Positions 1 to 11,158 of a stretch of 64,000 nucleotides of DNA are shown here, piece by piece (within the stretch, counting starts at the first letter, position 1; every line of letters starts with the position of its first letter). The translations under genes and the position numbers were made by a program. A model generated the notes under the pieces. That model did not search any database and was not told the DNA's origin. It saw nothing but the letters and a program-made list of their open reading frames with translations. This stretch comes from Daedaleopsis sinensis. Its lineage: Eukaryota > Basidiomycota > Agaricomycetes > Polyporales > Polyporaceae. The DNA lies in NCBI GenBank assembly GCA_033807695.1, contig CM066304.1:4216001-4280000 (forward strand), given 5' to 3'.

Positions 1-979
1 ACGAGGACCTCGTACCCGTGCAGCCCCTGCCTTTGTCAGACGAAGAGACGTAGATAGCTGTTACGTCACTTTATCCACTCGTTCGCTCGTGTACCCATAG
101 CGCATGTACTTCCTCTTTGTACTACGTGACATTGCCCGCTCTAGCCACTTTTGTATGCACGTGTATGTATTATTTTGGACATGGAGAGACTGTTAACTGA
201 CCGAAATGGTCCACGCGATGGACATAAGACTACAGACCTCACTTCGCTAATAGGCGCCCACTCCAACTGACCCCCCGCTCGCCGCCTCTCTGCACTGTAC
301 GCGTGTATTCTACTGGGTCCCTCTCTCTCTTGCATCTGTGTCGTCTCTCTTGCATCTGTGTCGCACCTAGAGCTCGTTCTACGCGTGATGCTACTATGCT
401 CGACGCGTGATGTCCATCTCTCTGCCGGCCACTGTCAACTGCAATCTAGGGATCTTCTGGTCACTAGTACGTGTCTCCTATACACTCTTCTGGACTCTGC
501 CGTCATTCCCACCGTGTCTGCTTGCATCCACAAGAGAACTGGAGGACTACTCTTGTGCAGCACAGGTGAGTACACGAGTCTCAGTATTGAAGGGTACCAC
601 ATACACTTCGCTCCTGCGTATGCTCAGACCACTACGTCTCTTCGTGCTTAGAACTGTCGCTAGGTGGTCCCCGCTCGGTCTAGGACTGTCACTGAATCTG
701 GCCAGTGCTTCAGTCTGTACTGGTCCGTCTCATACTTCTGCGATCTCACTGGCACAACTTGTTCATGTACGTGCTTTCATGTACGTGCTTTCTCCCAGCG
801 CCCTCCCCCAGGCCCTTGATCCGGGCGCGTATGCATACGAGCAGCAGCTGCAGCACAGCGGTATGTCCCAAGCTCTGCCAGTTACTTCATCGCCGCCACC
901 CCTATGTGCTCACGCGTTGATCAGTCGCGTAGGAAGGCCCTACAGCGTAGCAGATAGGGCTCAATGTTATTCTCGCGAC
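1..979. other. Gene-free sequence with two short tandem duplications
   Basis: I see no gene here. The longest open frames (in 358-1102) have no exon-like context and no recognisable motif. There is a perfect 20-bp unit repeated twice (324-343 and 344-363, TCTCTCTTGCATCTGTGTCG) and a perfect 14-bp unit repeated twice (763-776 and 777-790, TCATGTACGTGCTT). It is probably intergenic or decayed repeat DNA. Confidence 0.5.
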
Positions 980-1560
980 CATTATGAGCACGCCGATAGG
1001 CTGCTTGCTCGAAACGATCCTAGGAGCGCGCTCACGCGAGGACCAGGCGCGCTCGGAAGGCGATGCCCTGCTCGCGACCACAACCATGCGCGACGATCCT
1101 AGGAGTGCGCGCTCGGAATGTGCTGCCCCGGCAGCGCAGCAGGTAGGTCCCCAGCTAACTGACGCGAAGGGGTCCTGCGCGGGAGCCCCACACGAAGGTC
1201 CCAAGCTCGCGCCCCCCCCTGGGAGCGTGCTCACGCGAGGATCAAGCGTGCGAGGAGTGCCCCCGAAAGCTTACCAGGTAGGTCGCGAGCCCGCTACAAG
1301 CACGCTGATAGGCTCCAGGCTCGAGACCATCCTAGGAGCGCGCGCTCGGACCTGACAGGCGCGCTTGGGCGCTGCCCCGGCAGCGCAGCAGGTACATCCC
1401 CAGCTCACCGACGCGAGAAGAATCCTCGGCGGCATCTCCACATGTATACCCGCAGGTAGGTGCCAAGCTCGCGACCGCTACTTGGAACACCCTGACGCCA
1501 GGATCGAGCACGCGAGTGAGGTTCCGCGGCCGCCCCAAGAGCGCGCTCCTGCGAGGAGCA
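980..1560. repeat. Degenerate CG-rich repeat block
   Basis: The motif ATCCTAGGAGYGCGCGCTC recurs near 1018 (slightly varied), 1095 and 1328. The copies at about 1095-1168 and 1328-1416 continue in register through GCTGCCCCGGCAGCGCAGCA and a following CCCCAGCT...GACGCGA. The phrase CACGCYGATAGGCT also occurs near 988 and 1301. This looks like an imperfect tandem duplication with a spacing of about 235-310 bp inside a CG-rich tract. No coding capacity is evident. It could be a decayed transposon or a minisatellite remnant. Confidence 0.55.
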
Positions 1561-2345
1561 TCCTGCGCGCACGCGGGCTGCCACCATGTACGCCCTTCCC
1601 TATACCCTATTAAGGCTCGCGCAGATACAGAAAAAGGTGCATATACTGCAACATATAGTGAACCAGACCCTGCGATGCTGTGGTGTGCGCGCAACCCGCG
1701 CGCGCGATAGTCCCGCAGGTACCGCGGCGCGCGCGATGGTCGCGATCATCGCGCGCGCCGTGGAAACGATTCCGCTGGCACCCAGCACCCCTAATCCGTA
1801 CCCCTGCCATTGCGCGGAGTCCCAATAAATATTTGAAGTGGCAATGTGCCAGGAAAGGTAGGCGGGCGGGCTTAGGTAACATGTTAGACCTAGCGGGAAA
1901 CATACACCATTAATAGAATCGTGGGCGGGCTTAGCCTGTAAACGGGAGGGCGCTACGACCTCTAGTTAGAGTACGGGGATGTATCAGGGGGGTCTCTAAC
2001 TAGAGTCCTGCATGGAACACGGTTCGCTTCTACTTAGAGTATGTGATGTATCACTCTGCCAGGGTTTGGTGGGTACGAGAGGTCTACAAAGAGGCTAGCG
2101 AGTGGCATCTATATAGAATTAATCCGATTAGCCTCTATATACTCACTTCTAATGTATCCAGTACCATGAGGCTTTAAACACCCCACTTTAATGCTAGTAG
2201 TCACGGTCACTGTGCCAACCAAAGTGGTTCGACTCTATACTACCTCAATATCTTGGCAAATTGAGCTATCGCGGAGATATACATGGCAAGCCTTAAACTA
2301 CTGAATAGAACAGTAATACTACCAGGTAAGCCACTGTCATACTTG
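1561..2345. other. Intergenic stretch, no gene seen
   Basis: The first 250 bases continue the CG-rich tract and contain the hairpin listed separately. From about 1900 the sequence becomes AT-richer and has many stops in all frames. GGCGGGCTTAG occurs twice (near 1865 and 1924), and TCTARTTAGAGTA-like strings recur near 1960 and 2031. No coding region is supported. Confidence 0.4.
1726..1759. repeat. Perfect CG-alternating hairpin
   Basis: The arms GGCGCGCGCGATG (1726-1738) and CATCGCGCGCGCC (1747-1759) are exact reverse complements with an 8-base loop. It lies in a tract of alternating CG. Its function is unknown. Confidence 0.7.
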
Positions 2346-2869
2346 GTGCAGCGGACTGACGCGAACTGACGCTGAGTGCAGCGACTGTGACGCGCCGTGC
2401 AGCGACTGAAACGCGACTGTGCAGCGGCTGTGCAGCGGACGTGACGCGGTGTGCAGCGACCGTGCAGCGACCGTGCAGCGACCGTGCAGCGGCATGCAGT
2501 GACCTACAACCTGGAAAAAGCCCTGATGGCGTGCTAGTCGTGTATTTAAGCTGGTAGTATATGGTAGCTCATACTGGAAAGTTTACATGTGTATCGTGAA
2601 AGCAGGAAATGTCGTACGCAATAAATGACTGTTCTCAGTCAGCTAGCATCACTACTCTACATCTTGCAATTCTGATGTCCTGCCCCTCAAGCAGCCTTCT
2701 ACGCGTCTTGAGAGGTTACTACTGACCATTAGAGTGTTAAGAGTCTCCGGATTTCTACTCTGGACACTGCTCCGGCCACCCTTTCTTAGAAGTGTCTGAG
2801 TGAGCTTAAATGTGACGCGGCGTGCAGCGGCGTGCAGCGGTCGCTGCACGTCGCGTCACACCGCTGCAC
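2346..2869. mobile_element. Candidate non-autonomous element with subterminal GTGCAGCGR repeats
   Basis: The left end reads GTGCAGCGGACTGACGCG. The reverse complement of the right end reads GTGCAGCGGTGTGACGCG, so the termini are inverted repeats matching at 16 of 18 positions. Behind the left end is an array of CGTGCAGCGAC/TGTGCAGCG units (to about 2500). At the right end the same motif turns around at 2811-2860, where TGTGACGCGGCGTGCAGCG faces its near-perfect complement. The middle (about 2500-2810) has no gene. Clustered inverted subterminal motifs are typical of MITE-like derivatives of cut-and-paste transposons. I could not find a target-site duplication, so the exact ends and superfamily remain open. 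Confidence 0.5.
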
Positions 2870-4338
2870 TTTACCTATGCCCGTGCCAGTGAGGTGCGCC
2901 CAAAATAAATCAGAATATGCAGTGTGTTGGCAATTTTCGATGTTGTCGGATTTCGTGGGTATGTATAATATTTAAGCCGACGCCCATCGTGTACTACATA
3001 ACGGCGGACCTACTCGGGACTTGAGCTTTAGGCTTGAACATACCGATTAGCACCTCTCGAACGCCGGCGATTGCACTACTGCACTTACCAAAGCGGGTAC
3101 AACACAGGCAGCGCGCTCAAGACTGCAGTATCCTTCGTCATCGTTCCCTCAGGCAATCCCAATCCTACTATCGAGAGCACTTGTCGGCACGCAGCGTCGT
3201 ATCTGGACTACGGAATATTGCCCCGTTTAACCCGCCGTTCCGGTCGCAGCTAATAAGTAGCTGATCAGAAACGACACGTACGAAGCCGAGGCAGGCCGAG
3301 GCTAGGTCTGCTACCCCGTCAATCGACTGTTCAGACGTTCGGGATCGGAGGCAGGAGATCCGGAACGAGACCGGAGACACGGGTACATCTTACACCCGAA
3401 GCCATATACGTGCTCGTGCCTGCTCGTGCGTGCGGACGAAGGAGAGCAACTGATCTTCAGCGTAGTCCTTGGCGGACAGGACGAGAATCGAGGACGCACG
3501 GCGAGTGTGGAAGTCGGATGACATGCTCAGGAGAGCAAGACGCGTTATATGAGCCTGATCAGCGATACTGAGGTGGGACGTCGGCCACCTCGAACGAGGC
3601 AGACTCCCTGATGCAGAGTGCTCAGCAGCTAGAGTCAGACGCACTGGACACGTAGATATCACTGACAGGGACGGACTCACGTCTCTGTCATATCCACATG
3701 TTCAGACATCCGGGAGACGAGGAAAGCGATGTCGCCGATGTTACGAGTGCATGGTCGCGTGGTGCACCCACTGGCAGGGTGAGGAATCGACGCTGCTCAG
3801 ATCGGATATGGCGGTAGTTGAACGAAACACGGGTACACGCATGAGTTCTCTTATGCGAGCGTGTAAGCGTGTGCTCCTACCATCGAAGGGTAATCAACGG
3901 GGACAGATACTCACCATGACAGCGTTCCCCGAGGCGGTCTCAGCTCCGGCCCTATCGTAGAGTGCCTAGGGGCACAGGCGGACGCCTCATTCATATCGCT
4001 TATCATGGCTTCCCTTGACTGTTCGTGAGAGATAATGAAATGAGCTACGAAGACGTAGCGTCCACTCACGAGTTTTGACCTACACAACACAAGCTAGGCG
4101 ACCATCAGACCAACGGTGCTGAGGGTGAAGCCGTGGAAGGGAAACAAATATGCCCTCTGTGCATTTGCATCAGTGACTGTAGAATCATTGTTGGACCATA
4201 CGTCACGTTGACAATACTCGCGCCACAAATCTGTCCGGCACGGCAAATATTCGAGCAGAGGGACGTTCCAGGTGTGTATAAAGCATATACCATCACGTGA
4301 TACAGAAGAAGTAGACGATGTGCTTGAGGGATTGAGGG

Positions 4339-4346
4339 AGGAAGAC
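4339..4346. repeat. Target-site duplication, left copy
   Basis: AGGAAGAC immediately precedes the transposon. The same 8 bases follow its right end at 11159-11166 and occur once, as GTCTTCCT, at the empty site in the right arm (28383-28390). Confidence 0.9.
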
Positions 4347-4358
4347 TAGGCTCGTAAA

Positions 4359-4411
4359 CCAGCCTCTAGTTCAAGTGTCGGAAGACAGTCGTTCCTTTGA
4401 ATAGAGGCTGG
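4359..4411. repeat. Hairpin unique to the left end of the transposon
   Basis: CCAGCCTCTAGTTCAA (4359-4374) pairs with TTGAATAGAGGCTGG (4397-4411) except for one unpaired base. The loop is about 22 bases. The second arm is the start of the left inverted repeat. The right terminus has no such extension, so the left end is about 57 bp longer. Confidence 0.75.
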
Positions 4412-4478
4412 AATCACCAAAGAGGAGGGGTGCAGGAAACCCCCGTGGGAACGACGGAGCTCGAACATGCCGACGGCA
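4405..4478 (+). repeat. Left terminal inverted repeat
   Basis: It starts AGGCTGGAATCACCAAAG and ends ATGCCGACGGCA. It matches the reverse complement of 11084-11157 at 68 of 74 positions; the longest unbroken match covers the middle of the repeat. Confidence 0.92.
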
Positions 4479-4571
4479 ACTTTGACCTCGAGTCTTTGGG
4501 CGTCTACTGACGCGTCGCGACGCGTGTATACGCTTCCTTCCTCTGCATCTCTCCCTTGAAACTTGCGTGCT

Positions 4572-7500
4572 ATGGCTAGCGAGAACGTGGCATCCGACAC
4601 TGATGAAATAGAAGAGCGCACAGTGAGTATGAGCAGCAGCCGTGAGAAGCCGGACGCTAACATGACTACAGACCGCGCCGCTGAGTGAGGGAGTTGCCAG
4701 CCTGCAGCTGGGCCTAATGGATGATAGTATGGATGACATAGTAAGCACGCTACCGGAGGCGGTCAGAGCAGTGCTCTTATGCTGCTTGTCTCCAGTCCGA
4801 AGGCTCCGAATCACAAGACCTACGTCCAAGACTCGGAGGGCCTTCAAGTTCAACTGCGTTGCTGAATCCAGGTGCCGCCGCCACCGCACCTAGCCCGCGA
4901 TTCGTTCCTGGACCATTCTGGACACCTACGTGGATCCCTCCTACCCCTCCAGCCTCACAGAGCTCTCGTATCCATCCGCCTGTTCCAATATCTGCCGTAT
5001 GGCCCCCACCGCCACCAGTGTTTACCTCGAACACACCGCCTGGAAGCTTGCTGTTCACGTTCCCCCCCAGTATCTTTCCCCCCCAATCTCAATTTCCACC
5101 TGAGCCATTGCTGCCACCATTCGAACGCCGTACTGGAGACCCGGGTCCGTCTGCGTCTGCACGCACTGACGTCGAGAATGAGATTATCAGGGGACTTCTG
5201 GACGACATCCCATTCCCTACGCTCTCTTCGACCCAGCGGACCCGATGGACTAGTCGGGTGACCGAGCAGCAGCGGCTTGTCATCGTCCTACGGTGCATCA
5301 AGAACTGCGGGTTTGATCATATCGGCGCATTTCTCGTTTGCCTCCTCACGCCCGCTAAACAAGAAGACGCAATGCCTACTGTGACAAAGTCTGTGTCGAC
5401 ATTTCTGCAGAAGCGAACGTATGCAGGCTCGCACCCTATCGACGTCCTAAAGCTCATGTATTCACACCCTAAATCCGAGGTGTACGACACGATGGGACAA
5501 CCTATACCCGTGTCTTTCTCCTCGCTCCCTCGCCATGCGCGCCCGCGCCAGGAACGCTGCCTGAAGACTCTGCCGCCGGGAACGCGGAACTCTACACGTG
5601 GGGACTTTCTCGAATGGACTCTCGCTGACTTGGTGATCCCCCGTATCGATCTCGAGCGCAATCGTCTCCTTCAGCACGACAACCAGTTCTCCATCCATGG
5701 CTCGACTGTTAAGTGGAACTCCATCCTTGGGTGGAACGCGAGCGACGTCCAAGACATCATGGCTACACAAGTACGTCTGCTACCGACATGAACCATCATG
5801 ACTTATTGCTGACATGTGTATAAATGCGAAGGCCCCGGCTATATTCACTTGCATCTCTACCCTTTGCATCACGAAGGAAACTCGGAAGAGACTCAATAAT
5901 GCGGTGGCTCAACAGTTACGGTGAGCTTTACCAGTGTCTAAAAGAAACGACGAGGCAAATGCTGACCGCTACGTCTTCAACCTGGCAGCCCATCAGCCCG
6001 TGACGGTGATCCGGGCGTGGCAGACGAAGCAGACTTCGAATTTCAGCAGTGTTTACGCCGTGACCCTTGGCTGGCAAGTCATTCACGTACCAAACGTGAA
6101 TGACCGTGTACTTACCTGTATCTCTACAGGTGACGACAACGCAAATCTTGAGCGCCCTCAACATTTCTTACCAGTACGCGACCGGCTTCCCGACTTTTAT
6201 GGGCAGTGTTCTCTTCGTCACCAATGCCCCCGGACGAATCTACCGCATTCTCGGGCGCCTCGGCATGTGTGTGTCTTACTCTACCACGTTGAGGCGGCTC
6301 GACGCCCTCGCAGAGGATGCATCTGATCGAGCTCGCTCCTGGGGTGAGGAGGTGAAGGACGGTCCCCCGGGTGTTTTTGTCTTATGGGACAATGTCAACA
6401 AGCGGAAACTACCGTCACAGGTCACGCTCGCGACACAGGTATGGTACTAGTTTGTGTCGCAGGGGCCCCTGGACACAGCTAATGCTGCGCGCGTTTGCCG
6501 TTTCAGGATCATATGAACAACGGTACCGCCGCGACTGTGATTAGACTTGAGGATGTGCCTCCGGGTGCTCTAGACCTCAAGCCCCTGCTGGACAACATCG
6601 CGCAGAGGAAACGACTTGCACTCAAGCTAGAGGACCTCGAGGCCGACGCCGACTGGGCGCACTTCCGTGGTATTGGTAGAGGCACGATCCTTCGCATATG
6701 GATCAAGTATATCACGTCCCTGTCTAAACACCACGGTGCAGCCGAGAAACTGTTCTCAGAGACCCACAAGAAGCATCCGCTTCGTCTCCGCAAGACTGAC
6801 ATTCAATCCCTGCGGTGCTCGGCCATCGATGAGTCCTCGGCCAAAGGAACCTGGAATCTCCTGCACGACATCGTCGAGAAACAGCTCGGTATCAAACTCA
6901 GCTGGCTGAAGGACAAGATACTACTCATGGGCGGCGATCAGCTCACCGTATCCCTTCTCCGCAAGGTCAGATCATACCGTTCGACGGCAGATGGATCAGC
7001 GGCGGCAGCACAGTCTTACGTGCCGGTCATCCAGCTGTGGCACATGAAGTGGGCGCTGATGAAGTGTATATTCCGCGTCGGCTACCGACCGGAAACTGCT
7101 GGGCAGGGGGTTGGAGGCATTCACCACGACTGTACGCTCCTTGGTCGCGAGAAGTTTAACCACAAGGTCTGCGAGTTTTACCCCGGTCACCGTATTCTCG
7201 AGGATCGCTTCGAAGCTCTCCTACTGCATGCATTACGGTACGTTCTCGCTCCATTGGCAGTGGTAGTCTAGAGTGATTGGCTGAATGATGCTCTGTAGTA
7301 CAATTTGCGAAGAGAAGACCGGTGTCATTTACGGTGTTGATGTGACGCTTCTTGACGCTGTTAACCGCTACTTCAGCGCCGAAGGGCCCCTCTCTAACTG
7401 CTCATACGACACACTCGCAGCATATGCCGACACTGCATATGAAAGGTATCTCACCCTCGCTGCGTGGGAGCATGCCCATGACGCTGCTTTTTGGGATGAA

Positions 7501-8615
7501 CCGACATATGGTCCGCATGTGCCATCTCCAAATCCGGGAAGTGGTATGTACTACCTGCACCTATCTGTGGTTAGTGTACTACCCTGATGGAACCCTTGCA
7601 CACACCGTTGCCCTACTATCTTGTACTAGGTCACGCTGGAGATCACACCCTCCTAAATAACATAGCTTCACTCCGCCTCACATTTTGGTACATGGAGTTC
7701 TGTGCCGCGACAGCGGAGGGAGACATAGGAAGGGTCATGGAGGTTATCAAGGTGTGTCCATGTGCGATGCATTTGCAACAGCCTGACAGATCCTACATGT
7801 CATATAGCTCTTGCGGCTCTCGTTCTGGGGTGCGGGTGCGAGGAACTACGGCAACGAGCTCCTTGAGCTCGCGTGCAACTTCAAATACGAATACACACCA
7901 GAGCTCCAAGAGGCAATCCTCAATAACTATCTTGTCAACACGTCAGGCCTCCCGGGTCACTGGTACGAGCTCGACTTGCTTCAGGAGCACAACAACTTCT
8001 GGCTCAAACGCTTTTTTAACCTGAAGAGCCTCAGTTTCGACTCATCCTTCTTACGAAACGTTGTCAGCCTCAATCTCCGTGGATTCTGTGACCTGCGCGA
8101 GACTATGTTGGACTTCTTCGGATGCCGACGTCCTGGTCGGCGACACACTGACGCCGACACGCAAGCTGACCTAAATAGGCTCGGCACGCACTACAAAGAA
8201 GACGATGTTCTCCGCCTGCACAGCGGCCGCACCCAGCCGTTCGTGATCATCAACGAGTTCCATCAGGGACTTGAGAAGCTCAGAGCCGGTATACTTCAAG
8301 CCTTCCTCCAGCGGACGACAGCACCCTTAAAGCGGCCTGTTCCCTGGGATGTCCACTGCGACTCGGATGATGCAACCGAACAAGAAGAAGGACTCCCACC
8401 GTCTGATGAGGTATTTGCTCAGCATGTCTGTGACATCCCATCTCAGTAGCAATCTGACAATCGTACATGACATATTGTAGGAAATCATTCTCGATCCCGA
8501 TGAAGAAGAGCTGGACTTTGATTACGTCGAGCCTCCTAATCCGATCATAGCACATTCCGCAGGATACACCACACTGGACCCGTTTGTCTCCCTTAGCAAC
8601 ACTGTCGATCTATGA
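4572..8615 (+). CDS. DUF6589-domain protein, candidate transposase
   Basis: The proposed start is the ATG at 4572 (MASENVASDTDEIEE). Exons of this frame join through clean GT-AG introns (for example after 4622 and 4740) into a Pro/Ser-rich N-terminus and then the long exon ending MATQ near 5770. Later exons are near 5832-5920, 6130-6439, 6508-7238, 7298-7540, 7630-7751, 7809-8409 and 8482-8615. The bases around 5920-6130 are the least certain join. The core shows GGDQLT followed about 35 residues later by WHMKW, and a C-terminal block with NLKSLSFDSSF and YKEDDVLRLHSGR, the layout of the DUF6589 family. That family has no established activity in my knowledge. Its position inside a TIR/TSD-bounded element suggests that it is the transposase, and the Asp of GGDQLT could be catalytic. 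The tail is acidic. Confidence 0.85.
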
Positions 8616-8700
8616 GAGGCCGGACAGCGAGTGAGTGCATATGCATCATATCAATGATGATTAACCGATATCGTACAAATACAGTGCTCATCTCCGACGC

Positions 8701-10965
8701 TCAATCCCGCCCATTCAAGGACCCGCACCCACGCCCACGGCCTCTGCCCCTCCTTCCCCTCCTACTTGGACCTGCAACTGCCTCAGGCTGCTCATGTTTG
8801 ACTTCGGAATTGCCGTTGCGCCTTCCTGTAATGGAATCTTCGCCGTTTATCTTGCGTCGTTTGTGAGTGAGAGAGATTGTATCCGATTTTGAATGCGCGC
8901 CCGAGTCACCGCCACCATTCGGAGTCGCCGCAGCCTGATGCTCTGATCGGGTACCCATAGTAAGTATGACCCGTCGCACAGTAGTTTGAGGGACTGGCGC
9001 CTCGGAGATCTACAGCGAAGTGGTCAATCTCTCTCTATGAATACTAAGTAAGAGGGTGGCTGCAGTGCACTCACCGTCGTTGGAGTATTGCGATCATGTT
9101 TTGCTGATGTTGGAGACTCGAACACCACCGGCGCAGAGTCTGATGCCAACTCCGCCGCTGTGGCACCCATGTCCCGCTCGTTCACGATCGCCTTGATTCC
9201 CTCCAGCGCCACTATGAGAAGATCCACGAGAGCTTGTCCTTCAGTTTCGAAGTAGGCCCATGGTGCTAGTACAGGCCTGAGGTTGTCGGTAGTGATGCTG
9301 GCATGTGCGCGATCAAGGAGGCGAGAAATCTGTGCATCGGATAGGAACTTGAATGATGGCATGTCGCTCGTAGGGGGACGCAGAACCTTCCACCGCTTGA
9401 TCCGGTAGTGTTCGAGAGTTCGACGGAGGAAGGGCTTCTGATGGGCCTCTAGTGGCGGATATGTTCCATCAGAGCGCGGCATAGAAACTTTAGCACGAGG
9501 CGGGATTGTAAGTCTTCGGGACCACACGGCCACAGCTGCTTTGTTTAACGAGGTCTCTGGTTCGGGATGATGTATACTACAACATGGATTGGGGCGGTCA
9601 CCTAGAGCTTCACAGTTGTAAGCAAGGTGGACGTCGCGGGGACACGTGGTGGGTGTCGCATTAAAGAAGTCGAGCACCACTTGAGGCACATTCTTGCGTC
9701 GTGTTGCTTCTTCTTGCTGCGACTTCTTTACAACCATCTCCTTCGGAACAATGCGGAGCCAGCTAGGGACGAACGCATACACCAGGCCAGCTGAGCCGTC
9801 TCGTGAAACACGGCCCCATTGTTGATACAGCTTCGAGTATACCGGCGAGTGAGAGAGCGTCAGAGTGACGACACGTGTAGCCGAGATATTGTAGCCATAG
9901 GTGCAAGCGTCGGTCACAACACCAATCCGGATAGAGCCAGAGTCCATGGCGGCCTTGAATTGGTTGCGCTCTTCGAGATTCATAAGCCCATTACAGGGCA
10001 TGACGAGTCGAGAATGGTTGGTGATCGTAGATGGGATCAGAGAGTCCAGAAACAGCTGAACGCGGTGGCCTTGCTCGATCGTTTCGCAGAAAACGAGAGT
10101 GCGTTCAATCTCACTCGGAGATGTGAAGGAAAGCGGGATGAGAAAGCTCAAGTCTAGAAACTGGGTGCCTGAGACCGCATGCTCGAGAAAGCGAGGGATA
10201 AACTTGACATTCTTGCGGTCGACAGTGTGCCGTGCGTTGACAAAGTTCCTGAAGCCCAGAGAGCGTGCAATATCTATCGTCTCAGTAGGTGTCGCAGTCC
10301 CAGTCATCCCGGCCCAGATAGTGCGAGAAGGCAGACGATCGCGCATGTGCAGAATCGCCCGATAGGGTTCCAGCCAGACACTCGGATCCTTCTTGTTTGC
10401 AAGGTGGATCTCGTCGATAATGCACCAGCGGATCTGTGAGCGGATCTTGCCCTGGCACAGAATATCCTGCAGGTAATCGTTTTTGAGCATCCACGGTGTG
10501 ACCACGGCGATGCGAATGCCGGTGCGCCCAGCAATCTCCTTGATGAGATCTATTTTGTCGTACAGGGCGTTGCGAAGAGTGTCCTGATTGATGGCTAGCG
10601 CGAAGAGGTTGTACGAGCGGAAAACATAGGCCTGCAAGTGTGTCGCACAAGTCAGCGGCGAGATCTATCACTGGCAATTTCAAGTTAGCGTCACGAAGAC
10701 CGACCTGTTGTTCCGTGAGTATCTTTGAGGGGACCACAACGAGAGCGATCCCATTTTCGCCGGCAGACTGAGCATAGATCCATGGTGCCGCCATAACAAT
10801 TGTTTTCCCGAGCCCCGGGGCAGCGACAAGGAAGAGATCGTTGCCATAGATGAGGTCGAGTCCGTGGGTGAGCTGGAAGTCACGGACTGTCGCGATGCGG
10901 CATTCCTTTTGAAGGAGCACCTCAAGATTTCTAGAGCTAGCGGTCGAAGCTGACCGATTATCCAT
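8701..10965 (-). CDS. RecQ-like superfamily-2 DNA helicase of the transposon
   Basis: The start is the ATG at 10965 (MDNRSASTASSRNLEV). Exon 1 ends at 10705. A 73-bp intron with a GCTAAC branch-like site (10632-10704) joins it to a long exon starting at 10631. Helicase motifs appear in order: AAPGLGKT (motif I), IIDEIH (motif II), GMTGTATP (motif III), RTLVFCET (motif IV region), VTDACTYGYNI (motif V) and QQWGRVSRDG (motif VI). The last resembles the QExGRAGRDG form of RecQ helicases. A Cys/His cluster (CPRDVHLAYNC then CCSIHH) may replace the RecQ zinc site. The main frame runs to about 9070. The remaining 3' exon(s) are uncertain: one frame continuing to 8701 is basic, with KRRK and an Arg/Gly-rich tail. 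It converges on the DUF6589 gene, 85 bp from its stop. The likely role is unwinding during transposition; this is inference. Confidence 0.85.
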
Positions 10966-11083
10966 GGCTAGAGTAGAATTACAGAATCATAGGTCGTGAT
11001 ACAGGCATCCGTGGGTCGTAGTAGGTCGTAGTCGATTGCTGCTGAGCAGCGCGAGTCCCGGCGCCTCGTACATCCTAGGCCAG

Positions 11084-11157
11084 TGCCGTCGGCATCTTCA
11101 CACTCCGACGTTCCCACGGGGGTTTCCTGCACCCCTCCTCTTTGGTGATTCTAGCCT
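11084..11157 (-). repeat. Right terminal inverted repeat
   Basis: This is the partner of 4405-4478. The outer end reads GATTCTAGCCTA, and the duplicated target AGGAAGAC follows at 11159. Confidence 0.92.
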
Positions 11158-11158
11158 A

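Larger units (their letters stand above)
4347..11158. mobile_element. Complete DNA transposon carrying DUF6589 and helicase genes
   Basis: This 6,812-bp element begins TAGGCT and ends AGCCTA. Imperfect inverted repeats of 74 bp lie at 4405-4478 and 11084-11157 (68 of 74 positions match by eye). It is bracketed by the 8-bp duplication AGGAAGAC. The homologous position in the inverted right arm (28383-28390) lacks it, which gives an empty-site control. It carries two intron-containing genes arranged tail to tail: a DUF6589 protein (4572-8615, plus) and a RecQ-like helicase (about 8701-10965, minus). An 8-bp duplication is shared by hAT, P and KDZ-type elements, but neither protein resembles those transposases. 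The transposase-plus-superfamily-2-helicase layout recalls the AcademH lineage described in fungi and animals; that assignment is from memory and unchecked. Confidence 0.92.

Noticed and set aside
407..1102. A 231-codon open frame on the plus strand
   Set aside because: Overlapping open frames on both strands, no motif, repeat-derived CG-rich sequence. Likely chance openness.
4105..4296. A short minus-strand frame conserved in both arms of the inverted repeat (mirror at 28441-28624)
   Set aside because: Conservation is expected from the duplication itself. The opposite strand is also open, and there is no start context or flanking exon. It remains a weak candidate.
4347..11158. Assignment of the transposon to hAT on the basis of its 8-bp duplication
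   Set aside because: The ends (TAGGCT) do not fit the usual hAT terminal consensus, and no hAT dimerisation or zinc-finger BED features are visible in the DUF6589 protein.
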